Position numbers and translations under genes: made by a program. The notes beneath the pieces were generated by a model. It searched no databases and had not been told where the DNA came from. It was given only the letters and a program-made list of their open reading frames with translations. Positions 30,799-40,047 of a stretch of 64,000 nt of DNA are shown here, piece after piece. The DNA is from Borreliella mayonii (GTDB taxonomy: Bacteria > Spirochaetota > Spirochaetia > Borreliales > Borreliaceae). Position 1 is the stretch's first letter. Every line of letters starts with the position of its first letter. Location: the NCBI RefSeq assembly GCF_001945665.1, contig NZ_CP015780.1, positions 124,001 to 188,000 of the forward strand, read 5' to 3'.

Positions 30799-33510
30799 TT
30801 AACTTTTACCATGACAATTTTTATATTTCTTCCCACTTCCACAATAACAAGGCTCATTTCTACCTATTTTAGGAGAGCTTCTAACCACTTGAACATTAGA
30901 AATGCTTTTATTCTCATTAATAACAATTCCAGAAAGTTCTTTATGAATTGGTTTAACATTCCTAGACTTCTTTGTTGGCTTAAAATCGGAAGAATTTTTG
31001 CTATCCAATTTTAACTGAAGAACACGCCTTATAGTAGAAACTTTAATGTCTTTAATAAGCTCGCTAAATATTGAAAATCCCTCTTCTTTGTATTCTGTGA
31101 TTGGATTTTTATTAGCATAAGACCTTAAATAAACAGCCTCTCTTAAAGAGTCTAAATTTGCAAGATGTTCTTGAAATTTAAAATCAATATTTTTCAAATA
31201 TTCATATCTTAAAAATCCATTAAAAAGATCCCTACCGATCAAATTTTCCTTTTCATCTAAATTTGCCTTTGCTATTTGCATTAGCTTAGCCTTTAAATCA
31301 AGAGAATTAATATTTTCAATAGAGCCAAGACTCTCAAACATATAGGCAAAAATTGAATTTACTTCATTTAAAAAAACATTTGAAACTGCATTACTTTTTG
31401 TCCCCTCAAGTAAAAAACTAAGATATTCTTCTAAGGAAACAAGAATACGATCCTTAAGAGCCGTATCTTCAAGAATAGAGTTTCTCTGGGCATAAATAAA
31501 ATCTCTCTGTTTTGTAATAACATCGTCATACTCTAGTAAATGCTTTCTAATTTCAAAATTTCTGTCTTCTACTCTTTTTTGAGCATTAATCAAAGATTTG
31601 GTTAAAAGAGAATGCATAATGGGCTCTCCTGTTGCCATTCCAAGCTTGCCCATTAACGACCTTAGATTGTCTCCAGCAAAAAGCCGCATTAAATCGTCCT
31701 CAAGCGACACATAAAACCTTGAGCGCCCAGGATCACCTTGTCTTCCACTACGCCCACGAAGCTGGTTGTCTATTCGCCTTGATTCGTGACGTTCACTACC
31801 AATAACATAAAGCCCACCAAGACTTTTAACCTCATTATAGTCTTTCAGGTAATTTTCTCTCTCATTTTTAACAGCCTCTTGAAATTCTTCAAGGCTTACA
31901 TTAGTCCCAATTTTTTTTCTAACCCTGTGTTCAATATTGCCTCCAAGTTTAATATCCGTACCACGACCAGCCATATTTGTTGCTATTGTAACCGCATGTT
32001 TTGCTCCAGCTTCAGCAATAATAAATGCTTCTCGAGAATGATTTTTTGCATTAAGAACTTCATGCTTAATCCCTCTATTTTTAAACATGGCTGATAAAAT
32101 CTCAGATTTTTCAATAGAAACAGTTCCCACTAAAACCGGTTGGCCCTTTTTGTAAGTTTTATAAACCTCATCTGTAATCGCATTAAACTTAAATTCTTCT
32201 GTATAATAAATAGTATCATCTTCATCTATTCGTGCTAACAATCTATTTGTTGGAACTACAACTACATCAAGATTATATATTTTATGAAATTCCTTAGCTT
32301 CTGTATCAGCTGTACCTGTCATACCAGAAATTTTATCAAACATTCTAAATAAATTTTGAAAAGTAATAGTTGCCATAGTCCTATTTTCATTGGCAACTCT
32401 AACTCCTTCTTTAGCTTCAATAGCCTGATGAAGTCCATCAGAATATCTTCGCCCTGTTAAAACTCTCCCGGTAAATTCATCTACAATCTCAACCCCAGAA
32501 TCCCCAACAATATATTCCCTATTTTTTAAAAAAAGTAAATGTGCTTTTAAAGCTTGGGTCATATAATGAACATAATTAAAATTTGAATCGGTATACATAG
32601 ACCCACTAATAATACCTTTAGAAACTAAAAGCTGTTCAAGATTATTAAGCCCTTTGGCAGTAAAAGAAATTCTTTTAGCTTTTTCATCAACAGTATAATC
32701 GCCATCAAGATCATCTATTTCTAATGGATAATCACCTGTTTTGGGATCCTTTGAACACTCTTTTAAAAAAGATACAAGAGAATTAACCTCAAGATAAGCA
32801 TTGGTGTTGCCCTCAGTAGGTCCTGAAATAATCAAGGGAGTTCTTGCTTCATCGATCAAAATAGAATCAATTTCATCAATAATACAATAATTAAACTTTC
32901 TTAAGGATTTCTCATTCAAGTCATAACGCATATTATCTCTTAGGTAATCAAATCCAAGTTCATTATTTGTAACATAAGTAATATCTTTAGCATATTGAGC
33001 CTTTCTTAGCTCATAATCCATATTAGATAAAACAACCCCTACGCTAACGCCCAAAAGATCAAAAACTGGCCTCATCCAATTGGAGTCACGCTCTGCAAGA
33101 TAGTCATTAACAGTAACAATAATAACCCCATCTCCTGTCAAACTATTCAAATAAGCCGCTTGAACTGAGGAAAGAGTTTTTCCTTCTCCTGTTTTCATCT
33201 CTATTATTTTGCCTTTATGAAGAGCAAGCCCTGCAATAATTTGAACATCATAAGGCCTTTCTTTAAGGCGCCTTCTAGCAGCTTCTCTAGACAGAGTAAA
33301 AGCTCGCTCTAAAATATTCTCTAAAGAACTACCCGATTTTAATTCATCTTTAAGCTTTTCCGTCTCCTTTGAAAAATCTTCATCTGCCAACAATAATGCC
33401 CAACGCTCAAGCTTATTAATATTTCTTAAAGTTGGAAGATAATCTTTTAAATCTCTTTTACTTTTTGAGCCAATGGTCGTCTCAAGTACCGCTTTTAACA
33501 TGTTAGGCAT
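30799..33510 (-). CDS. secA: Preprotein translocase ATPase SecA
   Basis: Drives post-translational protein export through SecYEG. The 903-residue protein has Walker [10 protein letters not shown], Walker B in [17 protein letters not shown], the helicase motif [16 protein letters not shown], and the C-terminal zinc/SecB-binding motif [14 protein letters not shown]. The ATG at 33510 follows AGGAGAATTA; a second ATG three codons later has poorer spacing. Divergent from the lipoprotein gene at 33563. Confidence 0.97.
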   Translation of the reverse strand: MPNMLKAVLETTIGSKSKRDLKDYLPTLRNINKLERWALLLADEDFSKETEKLKDELKSGSSLENILERAFTLSREAARRRLKERPYDVQIIAGLALHKGKIIEMKTGEGKTLSSVQAAYLNSLTGDGVIIVTVNDYLAERDSNWMRPVFDLLGVSVGVVLSNMDYELRKAQYAKDITYVTNNELGFDYLRDNMRYDLNEKSLRKFNYCIIDEIDSILIDEARTPLIISGPTEGNTNAYLEVNSLVSFLKECSKDPKTGDYPLEIDDLDGDYTVDEKAKRISFTAKGLNNLEQLLVSKGIISGSMYTDSNFNYVHYMTQALKAHLLFLKNREYIVGDSGVEIVDEFTGRVLTGRRYSDGLHQAIEAKEGVRVANENRTMATITFQNLFRMFDKISGMTGTADTEAKEFHKIYNLDVVVVPTNRLLARIDEDDTIYYTEEFKFNAITDEVYKTYKKGQPVLVGTVSIEKSEILSAMFKNRGIKHEVLNAKNHSREAFIIAEAGAKHAVTIATNMAGRGTDIKLGGNIEHRVRKKIGTNVSLEEFQEAVKNERENYLKDYNEVKSLGGLYVIGSERHESRRIDNQLRGRSGRQGDPGRSRFYVSLEDDLMRLFAGDNLRSLMGKLGMATGEPIMHSLLTKSLINAQKRVEDRNFEIRKHLLEYDDVITKQRDFIYAQRNSILEDTALKDRILVSLEEYLSFLLEGTKSNAVSNVFLNEVNSIFAYMFESLGSIENINSLDLKAKLMQIAKANLDEKENLIGRDLFNGFLRYEYLKNIDFKFQEHLANLDSLREAVYLRSYANKNPITEYKEEGFSIFSELIKDIKVSTIRRVLQLKLDSKNSSDFKPTKKSRNVKPIHKELSGIVINENKSISNVQVVRSSPKIGRNEPCYCGSGKKYKNCHGKS

Positions 33511-33526
33511 TAATTCTCCTAAATAA

Positions 33527-33556
33527 TTGACTTAAAGTCATTTTAAATAATAATAT
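33527..33556 (+). promoter_or_regulatory. Promoter of the 33.6-kb lipoprotein operon, with overlapping inverted repeat
   Basis: TTGACT at 33527-33532 and TAATAT at 33551-33556, 18 bases apart, make a good sigma-70 promoter. The start of transcription would fall at or within a base or two of the ATG at 33563. The inverted repeat TGACTT-A-AAGTCA (33528-33540) overlaps the -35 and could be an operator for this gene or for divergent secA. Confidence 0.5.
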
Positions 33557-33562
33557 AAAAAT

Positions 33563-34699
33563 ATGAAAAAACACTATAAAGCTCTTATATTAAGCTTGCT
33601 TTTTGCAATTATATCATGTAATACTAAAACTTTAAACGAACTAGGAGAAGAACAATTCAAAATACCATTTGGAACACTTCCTGGTGCAATAATGCCCCTG
33701 AATAACAAATTTACAAATTCAAAATTTGATATCAAAACGTATAACGGGCTAGTGTACATTGCAGAAATAAAAACAAATAAATTAATGATTTTTAACTCAT
33801 ACGGAAAGCTAATACAAACCTATCAAAATGGAATATTTAAAACAAATCCCAATTTAAAAATAAAAAAAATAGATTTTGAAGGAATTCAAGCAATATACCC
33901 GCTAAAAGATTTCATTATTGTCGCAGACAAACTAAATAATAAAAAATCAAAATTAAATCAAAAAGAAAATATTGCCTACTTCATGAGAATACTAATACTA
34001 AACAAAAACTCGTCTGTAGAAATTTTGGGTCAAGAAGGTTTAAATGGAATACCATTTCCACAAATTTACGATGTTAATGTTGATGAAAATGGCAACATTG
34101 CAATAATATCAATATATAGCGAAGGATATATAATATATTCTTATAATAAAGACTTTTCTCCACTTTATAAAATTTACGTCAATAAAAACCTACTAGAAAA
34201 AATAGAAAATCAAAAGAAAAAATACAATATTTCAATAGACAAGGTTTTTTTTGAAGTTAACAAAAAAACTCTTTATGTAAAAACTACTTACTATGAAAAC
34301 ATTGGTGACAATGAAAATATAAACGATATTGGAATTAAAATTAAAGATCAATATATCTATAAAATGAGTTTGAAAAAAAACAAAGAATTAGAAGTAATAA
34401 GTAAAATAGCTCTTCCTAAAAACTTACTAGATGATAAACAGGAGAGCTTTATCAACATTATAAAAATACAAAAAGACAAAATAATAGCATCTACTAACAT
34501 GAAAAATCTATCTAACAATTTAATATGGAAATTAGACAATAAAGGCTTAATTAAAGAACAAATAGCTTTAATTGAGCCTGCAAATTTAATGTTTCTCTCT
34601 GAGAGTTTATCTAAAGATGGAATACTTAGTATACTTTATGGCGGAAAAACTGGTGTTAGTGTTTACTGGTGGAATTTAAATGAGTTATTAAAATTATAA
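33563..34699 (+). CDS. Hypothetical lipoprotein, beta-propeller-like
   Basis: A 378-residue protein with a lipoprotein signal (ALILSLLFAIISCNTKT; lipobox ISC). The mature part is beta-rich with repeated aromatic-aspartate strands (YNGLVYIAEIKTNKLMIFNSY; YDVNVDENGNIAIISIYSEGY), like a six- or seven-bladed propeller of the NHL/6-bladed type, but I do not recognise a specific family. No Shine-Dalgarno precedes the ATG, and the promoter places the transcript start almost on it. Two small membrane genes follow closely on the same strand. Confidence 0.75.
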   Translation: MKKHYKALILSLLFAIISCNTKTLNELGEEQFKIPFGTLPGAIMPLNNKFTNSKFDIKTYNGLVYIAEIKTNKLMIFNSYGKLIQTYQNGIFKTNPNLKIKKIDFEGIQAIYPLKDFIIVADKLNNKKSKLNQKENIAYFMRILILNKNSSVEILGQEGLNGIPFPQIYDVNVDENGNIAIISIYSEGYIIYSYNKDFSPLYKIYVNKNLLEKIENQKKKYNISIDKVFFEVNKKTLYVKTTYYENIGDNENINDIGIKIKDQYIYKMSLKKNKELEVISKIALPKNLLDDKQESFINIIKIQKDKIIASTNMKNLSNNLIWKLDNKGLIKEQIALIEPANLMFLSESLSKDGILSILYGGKTGVSVYWWNLNELLKL

Positions 34700-34727
34700 T
34701 TATAAGAAGGTTGAATTTGCAAATACA

Positions 34728-35156
34728 ATGAAAAAAATTAATTGCAATCAACAAATAGAAATTGAATACCAAAAAAAATTGAAAAAACATATTATTATTG
34801 GAATAATTTTTGTTATAATTCTTTTATTTTTTAAAATTTTATTAATTCCCAGAATTCAAAATCACGAAAATAATAAAACCAATATCAAAATGATAATAAG
34901 CCACAAACAAGACAAAAACAGATTATCGCTAAAAATAAACATAAAAACAAAAAAAATTACCAACCTAGGAAAAGCTAAGCTAGACATTTATCTAGATAAT
35001 AGATTAATTGAAAGCAATATGTTTTATATAAACAGAAAAAACTTTACAACATATGCTAATATAATCTATCAAAATGAAGGTTTATTAAGTATAATATTAA
35101 AGAGTAATGGCAATAATAATGTTTTTTATACTAAAAGAATAAAACCTAGAGGATAA
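34728..35156 (+). CDS. Small single-pass membrane protein, hypothetical
   Basis: 142 residues: a short charged N-terminus, a strong membrane helix (IIIGIIFVIILLFFKILLIP, residues 25-44), and a beta-rich extracytoplasmic part (LSLKINIKTKKITNLGKAKL; NFTTYANIIYQNEGLLSIIL) that looks like an immunoglobulin-type fold. Function not recognised. It follows the lipoprotein by 28 bases and precedes another membrane gene by three, so all three probably form one transcript. Confidence 0.65.
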   Translation: MKKINCNQQIEIEYQKKLKKHIIIGIIFVIILLFFKILLIPRIQNHENNKTNIKMIISHKQDKNRLSLKINIKTKKITNLGKAKLDIYLDNRLIESNMFYINRKNFTTYANIIYQNEGLLSIILKSNGNNNVFYTKRIKPRG

Positions 35157-35159
35157 AAT

Positions 35160-35576
35160 ATGATACAAATATACTTCATGTCTGTTTTGCTTAACATCTT
35201 AGGGGGAATAATACTTGCATTTCCAATATTAATAGAAAGAATAAGTTTTTTTAAAATTTTTGAAGATTTTGTAAATTTAATAAACGATAACAAAAAGGTA
35301 AAAAGCATTTTTGGATTATTATTTTTAATAACCAGTGCCCTTGAAATAATCAAGCCCTACAAATTGCCAATAATTGGAAATTTGATTCCAGCTATAAGTT
35401 TATTTTTAATTGGATTTATCTTGTTTTTAAAACAAAAATTACCAACAGAAGTTCAAAATAATAAAAAATATGGAAAATTTAAATCAATGCTTGAGAGCAA
35501 TCAGCAGCTAATTGGCATTATATCAATAATTATAGGAATAATTCATTTTTTAGCAGCAGAAATACCTTTATTGTAA
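35160..35576 (+). CDS. Small polytopic membrane protein, hypothetical
   Basis: 138 residues with about four hydrophobic helices: residues 3-20 (LLNILGGIILAFPILIE), 45-62, 67-90 (GNLIPAISLFLIGFILFL) and 118-135 (LIGIISIIIGIIHFLAAE). No catalytic or transport motif is recognised. AGAGGATAAAAT precedes the ATG, overlapping the end of the preceding gene's stop region. Last gene of the small operon beginning at 33563. Confidence 0.65.
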   Translation: MIQIYFMSVLLNILGGIILAFPILIERISFFKIFEDFVNLINDNKKVKSIFGLLFLITSALEIIKPYKLPIIGNLIPAISLFLIGFILFLKQKLPTEVQNNKKYGKFKSMLESNQQLIGIISIIIGIIHFLAAEIPLL

Positions 35577-35631
35577 GATGTTGCAAGGTTAAAAATAAAG
35601 ATACAATTTTAAAAAACTACTAAAAAGCAAC

Positions 35632-35660
35632 TTGACTTTAACATAAGCATTCTATATTAT
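35632..35660 (+). promoter_or_regulatory. Strong sigma-70 promoter of the S2-like lipoprotein gene
   Basis: TTGACT (35632-35637), a 17-base spacer and TATTAT (35655-35660) lie about 70 bases before the ATG at 35733. This is one of the best consensus promoters in the window. GGAAGAAG serves as ribosome binding site at the end of the leader. Confidence 0.65.
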
Positions 35661-35732
35661 TACTATAATTTAATATAAATTTTAATTACTGGCCCAATAA
35701 AAGCCATAAATGGTATAAAGGAAGAAGATATA

Positions 35733-36518
35733 ATGTTATTTAGAACATATAAACATTTGAAATTAATAATACTGCCCATGTTAATGCTGAGTTGCGTTTT
35801 TTTTAAAAAGCCACAATCTGTACATCAAGAAAGCAGTACTGGCAAGCCAATAATCGACGGGAAATTACATTTAAAAAATTCACAATCTACACAACAAGAA
35901 AGCAGTACTGGCAAGCCAATAAGCGATGAAAAATTAAATTTAATATCAGGCAAAATTTCAAATAAAAAATTGCCAATCATAAATGGTAATCATGACGTAA
36001 CTTGGATAAAAACAAGGGCAATGACAATCTTAGATGAATATGGAAAAGAAATACCAGAATTTAAAAACAAATTTGGATATTCTTATATACTATCTCCTAT
36101 AAAAATGGATAATGAATATAGTTATTACACATCACTATTAATACTTTTTGAAACCACTAAAAATGGAGACAAAGAATATGAAATCGAAGATATTAAATTT
36201 GTAACAGCTGGTTCCAACCTAGAGCTTAAAAATTCCCTTCTAATTATTGAAAATTCACAAGAAGAAGGATATGTTACTGCATACCCATTTGGAATATTGA
36301 TGAGCGACGAAATTAAAAATGCTTTTAAATTAACATATCAAAATGGTCATTGGAATTATATGCTTGCAGATTTAACTGTTAAAAACAAACTTACCCAAGA
36401 AACTAAAATTTATAAAATTTCTCTTAATTCAAAATTAATTATTGAATTTTTAAAAGAAGTGCTAAAAGAAAATTCCATATTAAAAGACATAGCTGGAGAT
36501 CTATTTGAAGATATATAA
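35733..36518 (+). CDS. S2-antigen-like lipoprotein with internal 23-residue repeat
   Basis: A 261-residue lipoprotein: signal LIILPMLMLSC with Cys at about residue 22. The mature N-terminus has two copies of a 23-residue unit containing QESSTGKPI, then a folded region of about 170 residues. That region shares its C-terminal pattern with the next gene (NGHWNYMLADLTVKNK here, NNNWYYILAAITVENN there), so the two are tandem paralogues. In B31 the pair at this place is annotated as S2-antigen-related; function is unknown. It is preceded by a strong promoter. Confidence 0.75.
   Translation: MLFRTYKHLKLIILPMLMLSCVFFKKPQSVHQESSTGKPIIDGKLHLKNSQSTQQESSTGKPISDEKLNLISGKISNKKLPIINGNHDVTWIKTRAMTILDEYGKEIPEFKNKFGYSYILSPIKMDNEYSYYTSLLILFETTKNGDKEYEIEDIKFVTAGSNLELKNSLLIIENSQEEGYVTAYPFGILMSDEIKNAFKLTYQNGHWNYMLADLTVKNKLTQETKIYKISLNSKLIIEFLKEVLKENSILKDIAGDLFEDI
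35812..35949 (+). repeat. Two tandem 69-bp units inside the S2-like lipoprotein gene
   Basis: Copy one starts at 35812 and copy two at 35881, both with CACAATCT and sharing the run CAAGAAAGCAGTACTGGCAA. The period is 69 bases (23 codons), so gain or loss of a unit keeps the frame. The repeat forms the linker between the lipidated Cys and the folded domain. The 3' parts of the copies have diverged. Confidence 0.85.
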
Positions 36519-36539
36519 ATACACAAAAGGAAACATCTT

Positions 36540-37214
36540 ATGAGCATTAGAAAATTTATTTTAACCTTGATAATTCTTTCTCTAGCTCAAAATATTTTTT
36601 CTAAAAACGAAATTAATATCTTAGAAAATGAAAATTATATTGTAAAAGAAAATATAAAAACAGAAATTAAAAAACTAAAACAAAGTTTTTTACTTGCATC
36701 TGTTGATGTCGCCATTAGCCAGCCCTACATAGAATTATTAGATTTAAATGGAGACCTGATACAAGAACTTGTTGGCATTAGTTATTCATTTATAAATGTA
36801 TTTTCAAAAATTGGATCTTCTGCTATTATTTCATTTGACCTATCAAACGAAGCTTCAAAAAAATACAAAATCACAAAATTAGAATTTTTAAGTTCAGATA
36901 AAGGCAATTTTATTAATAGTCTAAGTAGTCTTACTAGTGGAAAGCAACAATCAAAAAAAGAGCTTGCAAAAGATGCTTATTCATTTGGCACATTAAGAAC
37001 TGAATCTCTTTCAAAAACAATTGCAGAATATTACAAAAATAATAACTGGTATTATATTTTAGCAGCAATAACAGTAGAAAATAATATAAATAAAGAAACT
37101 AAAAAATACGAAATTAGAATTAACCCTAAAATATATAATGATTTCCAAAAAAATTTGAGATTACATTTTAAAGGAAACCAAACAAAAAAGTTCCCAATAC
37201 CCATTATAGAATAA
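36540..37214 (+). CDS. S2-antigen-like secreted protein (paralogue of preceding gene)
   Basis: A 224-residue protein with an N-terminal signal (FILTLIILSLAQNIFSK) but no lipobox Cys, so it is probably cleaved by signal peptidase I and left in the periplasm or secreted. The body matches the upstream lipoprotein in several places (ELLDLNGDLIQEL against ILDEYGKEIPEF; YYKNNNWYYILAAITVENN against TYQNGHWNYMLADLTVKNK). AAAGGAAACATCTT precedes the ATG, 22 bases after the upstream stop, so it is in the same transcript. Function unknown. Confidence 0.7.
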   Translation: MSIRKFILTLIILSLAQNIFSKNEINILENENYIVKENIKTEIKKLKQSFLLASVDVAISQPYIELLDLNGDLIQELVGISYSFINVFSKIGSSAIISFDLSNEASKKYKITKLEFLSSDKGNFINSLSSLTSGKQQSKKELAKDAYSFGTLRTESLSKTIAEYYKNNNWYYILAAITVENNINKETKKYEIRINPKIYNDFQKNLRLHFKGNQTKKFPIPIIE

Positions 37215-37265
37215 ACCAAAAATTAATATAAAAAATATTTTTACTTCTCTAAGAGAGCTAAATAT

Positions 37266-37283
37266 ATGATAATAAAACAATGA
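37266..37283 (+). promoter_or_regulatory. 5-codon mini-ORF coupled to alr
   Basis: AGAGAG (from 37252) is followed by ATG ATA ATA AAA CAA TGA, whose stop overlaps the alr ATG in an ATGA arrangement. The only Shine-Dalgarno-like sequence here is spaced for the mini-ORF (peptide MIIKQ), not for alr, suggesting re-initiation by translational coupling. Confidence 0.4.
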
Positions 37284-38380
37284 GCAGCAACAAAACAATA
37301 ATAATAAATTTAAATAATTTAGAACATAACCTAAATTTAATTAAAAATAAAATTGGTGAAAAAGAAATAGTGGCCACCTTAAAAGGCGACGCATATGGTC
37401 ACGGGCTTATAAATATCTTTAAATTTTTAAAATCAAAAAAAATAAATTATTTTGGACTCTCTAGCATTGAAGATGCTAAAACACTTAAAAAAATTGATAA
37501 AAATATAAAAATATTGATGTACATTAAAGTGGATAAAAAAGAAATTAAAAATTTGATTAAACTTGAGTTATTACCATTTGTTGCTGATTTTGAATATCTA
37601 TTTTTAATAGAAAAAGAATGTGCATTGCAAAAAACTAAAATAAAAGTCCACTTAAAAATTGATATTGGAATGAATAGATATGGAATAAAAATAGATGGTG
37701 CCCTTGAAATAGCCACATACATTCAAAATTCAAAATTTCTAGAACTAGAGGGAGTTTGCTCACATCTCCCATCAACAGAAAACTTTAAAACCACACAAAA
37801 ACAAATAGAACAATTCTTATTTTTTTTGGAAACGCTAAAACAAAAAAATATTAATCCCAAATTTGTCCATATTTCTAATTCAGGACACATTATCAACTAC
37901 AAACTAAGTCCACAATTTAATATGGTAAGACCGGGTCTTATTCTTTACGGTTATTACCCATCGCTAAAAAACAAAAAACCTGCTTTAAATTTTAAGCCCG
38001 TATTAAGTTTATTTTCAAAAGTAATATTTATCAAAAATATAAAAAAGGGTGAAAAAATTTCATATTCAGGCATATTCCAAGCAAAAGAAGATATGAAAAT
38101 AGGAATTATTCCAATCGGATATTTTGATGGAATACCTCAAAATATAAGTAATGATTTTTATTTTTTAATAAACAATAAAAAATGTAAAATAAAAGGAAAA
38201 GTTTGCATGAATCTAACAATAGTAGAAATTCCCAAAGACCTAAAAATTAAAACAGGTTCAAAAGTAGAAATTGTATCAGAAAAATTAAGTATAGATGAAA
38301 TGAGCAAATTTTCTAAAAGAAGTAATTATGAATTACTATGTAATATAGGAAAATATGAGAATAAAAAATACTTAGATTAA
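37280..38380 (+). CDS. alr: Alanine racemase
   Basis: PLP-dependent interconversion of L- and D-alanine for peptidoglycan. The 366-residue protein carries the PLP lysine in VATLKGDAYGHGL, the segment GMNRYGIK, the motif HISNSGHI (binding the cofactor), VRPGLILYGYYP, and the second catalytic Tyr in EKISYSGIFQ. Length is standard. The ATG has no clear ribosome binding site of its own; a short mini-ORF overlaps it. The 3' end overlaps that of the convergent repeat-protein gene by nine bases. Confidence 0.94.
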   Translation: MSSNKTIIINLNNLEHNLNLIKNKIGEKEIVATLKGDAYGHGLINIFKFLKSKKINYFGLSSIEDAKTLKKIDKNIKILMYIKVDKKEIKNLIKLELLPFVADFEYLFLIEKECALQKTKIKVHLKIDIGMNRYGIKIDGALEIATYIQNSKFLELEGVCSHLPSTENFKTTQKQIEQFLFFLETLKQKNINPKFVHISNSGHIINYKLSPQFNMVRPGLILYGYYPSLKNKKPALNFKPVLSLFSKVIFIKNIKKGEKISYSGIFQAKEDMKIGIIPIGYFDGIPQNISNDFYFLINNKKCKIKGKVCMNLTIVEIPKDLKIKTGSKVEIVSEKLSIDEMSKFSKRSNYELLCNIGKYENKKYLD

Positions 38381-39973
38381 ATTGCCCAAAGAATCAAATT
38401 TTTGAAAATCTATCAAATTACCTCTAGAATCATAAATCCACTTATAAATTGAAAATCCCCCAACATCATCTCTTAATCTCAAATCCGGACCATAATTTGA
38501 CTGCTTTGATATTTTGCCAAATTTATTGTATTCATATTTATAAACACTAACTCCATGAATATCCTCTTGCAATTGTCCCAGGCTGCCAAAATTTTTTTGA
38601 GAAATAAGCCTATTTTGTTTATCATATTCATATAAATATTCAAAAACAAAATTAAAATCAGCAACCAAAACTCCATCCTTAGAATAATTTTTCTTTGAAA
38701 TCATATTGCCATTAGAATCATAACTAAATTTATACTTTGAAACTCCTTCAAAATCATCTATTGGATTAACAAAATCCCCGCCAAAATGTTCTTGAGCAAT
38801 CAAAAATCCTTCTTTGTCGTAAGAGTACCTGTAAATCATCACGCCTTTAACATCAGCTATTAAATTAAAATTTTTATCAAAAAAAATATTTTCTATTAGA
38901 TAAAAATTATCATCATATTTATAACTATAAATAGCAATGCCTTTAAAATTATCCATTATTTCATACTTTTCCTCATAAACAGTAGGAATATCTCTATTAT
39001 AGTTTTTATTAATCTTATTACTGTAGTTTATTATCCTTTTTTCATTATTTTGGATATAAAAAATAGTCTTCTTCATGGCATACCCATTTTGACTGATTGT
39101 TAAATTATTATTATTGTCATAATTATATTCTTTATAATAACAATCTTTCTCTTTAAAATAATATTCATAACGATAAATTGCTACATTATTTTCATCAGGA
39201 GTTAAGTTGTTATTAATATCATAATTTAAAATCTCAATAACTTTTCCATCAACATCATAATGATATATTTTAGTAGCTACAGAAAATGGATTTGAAACAG
39301 TGTGAGCTGATTTATCAAGATATTCCTCTTTAATAAGATTATGATTAGCATCATAGGTTAATCTAAACCCACAAGTACCATTTTTTGATCTTACAATATA
39401 ACCATTCTCATCGCAATACAAAACCGTTTTAACAAATTTGTCATGATCATAGCTGATCTTTGTAAAATATACATTATTTAAATCTTTAATTTGAATCCCT
39501 GATTCATTAAATCTGTAAACACTAAACTCTCTCTCATTATCGTATAAAAAATGGTAATAAGAAACACCATATTTATCCCTAACCATTTCATTAGACCTAT
39601 TATAATTAAAAATATTTTTAATCCTGCCATCACTCATATACTCTATATGTTCAATGTAAACACCATTATTATTTTTAAAAGCAAATCCCCTATTTAGAAA
39701 TATGCGCCTCTCACTGTGCTTGGATCTTTCTATTTTAATTTGGTTTGCATTAAAAAAAGAAGGCATTAAAATACTAAGCTTACCAATATAATCAACTAAA
39801 ATAAGATTATTATTGCGATCATAAGTAAATTTATATCCGCACTCTTCCTCAGACTCTTCTTTTGTAATCTCATATTTGCCTACTATACTGTAATTAACAG
39901 AATAATCTGCAAACTTATAATAAACTTCTTTTGAAAAAAGAGGAGCACTAATAAAAAAAATTATAAATAACAT
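38372..39973 (-). CDS. Secreted protein of YD/RHS-like repeats, hypothetical
   Basis: 533 residues with a signal peptide (LFIIFFISAPLFSKEV). The mature protein is almost entirely a run of imperfect repeats of about 30-40 residues built around Y-x-Y-x-Y-D-x-x-x-N-L-I and D-x-x-G-V-x-x-Y-x-Y (for example GVSKYKFSYDSNGNMISKK; GVSVYKYEYNKFGKISKQ; GFSIYKWIYDSRGNLIDFQ). These resemble the YD repeats of RHS and wall-associated proteins. There is no toxin domain or RHS core at the C-terminus. AAGGAATTTATTC precedes the ATG. Probably periplasmic or surface; role unknown. Confidence 0.75.
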   Translation of the reverse strand: MLFIIFFISAPLFSKEVYYKFADYSVNYSIVGKYEITKEESEEECGYKFTYDRNNNLILVDYIGKLSILMPSFFNANQIKIERSKHSERRIFLNRGFAFKNNNGVYIEHIEYMSDGRIKNIFNYNRSNEMVRDKYGVSYYHFLYDNEREFSVYRFNESGIQIKDLNNVYFTKISYDHDKFVKTVLYCDENGYIVRSKNGTCGFRLTYDANHNLIKEEYLDKSAHTVSNPFSVATKIYHYDVDGKVIEILNYDINNNLTPDENNVAIYRYEYYFKEKDCYYKEYNYDNNNNLTISQNGYAMKKTIFYIQNNEKRIINYSNKINKNYNRDIPTVYEEKYEIMDNFKGIAIYSYKYDDNFYLIENIFFDKNFNLIADVKGVMIYRYSYDKEGFLIAQEHFGGDFVNPIDDFEGVSKYKFSYDSNGNMISKKNYSKDGVLVADFNFVFEYLYEYDKQNRLISQKNFGSLGQLQEDIHGVSVYKYEYNKFGKISKQSNYGPDLRLRDDVGGFSIYKWIYDSRGNLIDFQKFDSLGNLI

Positions 39974-40001
39974 GAATAAATTCCTTGATAAATCAACCCT
40001 A

Positions 40002-40037
40002 TTTTGATAGATTTATTATACAATAAATCTATCAAAA
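40002..40037. repeat. Perfect 16-bp inverted repeat in the divergent promoter region
   Basis: Arms 40002-40017 and 40022-40037 are exact reverse complements around a 4-base centre (ATAC). The right arm ends one base before GGAG, the ribosome binding site of the 55-residue gene. It could be an operator serving both divergent genes, a 5' hairpin that controls translation, or a bidirectional transcription barrier. It lacks the GC content of a strong terminator. Confidence 0.85.
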
Positions 40038-40047
40038 GGAGCTTAAA

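Noticed and set aside
30786..30857. N-terminal extension of SodA
   Set aside because: It overlaps the secA stop; the ATG at 30785 has a strong ribosome binding site and gives the standard SOD length.
31786..32094. 102-codon open frame on the plus strand
   Set aside because: Antisense to conserved secA helicase motifs; no start signals.
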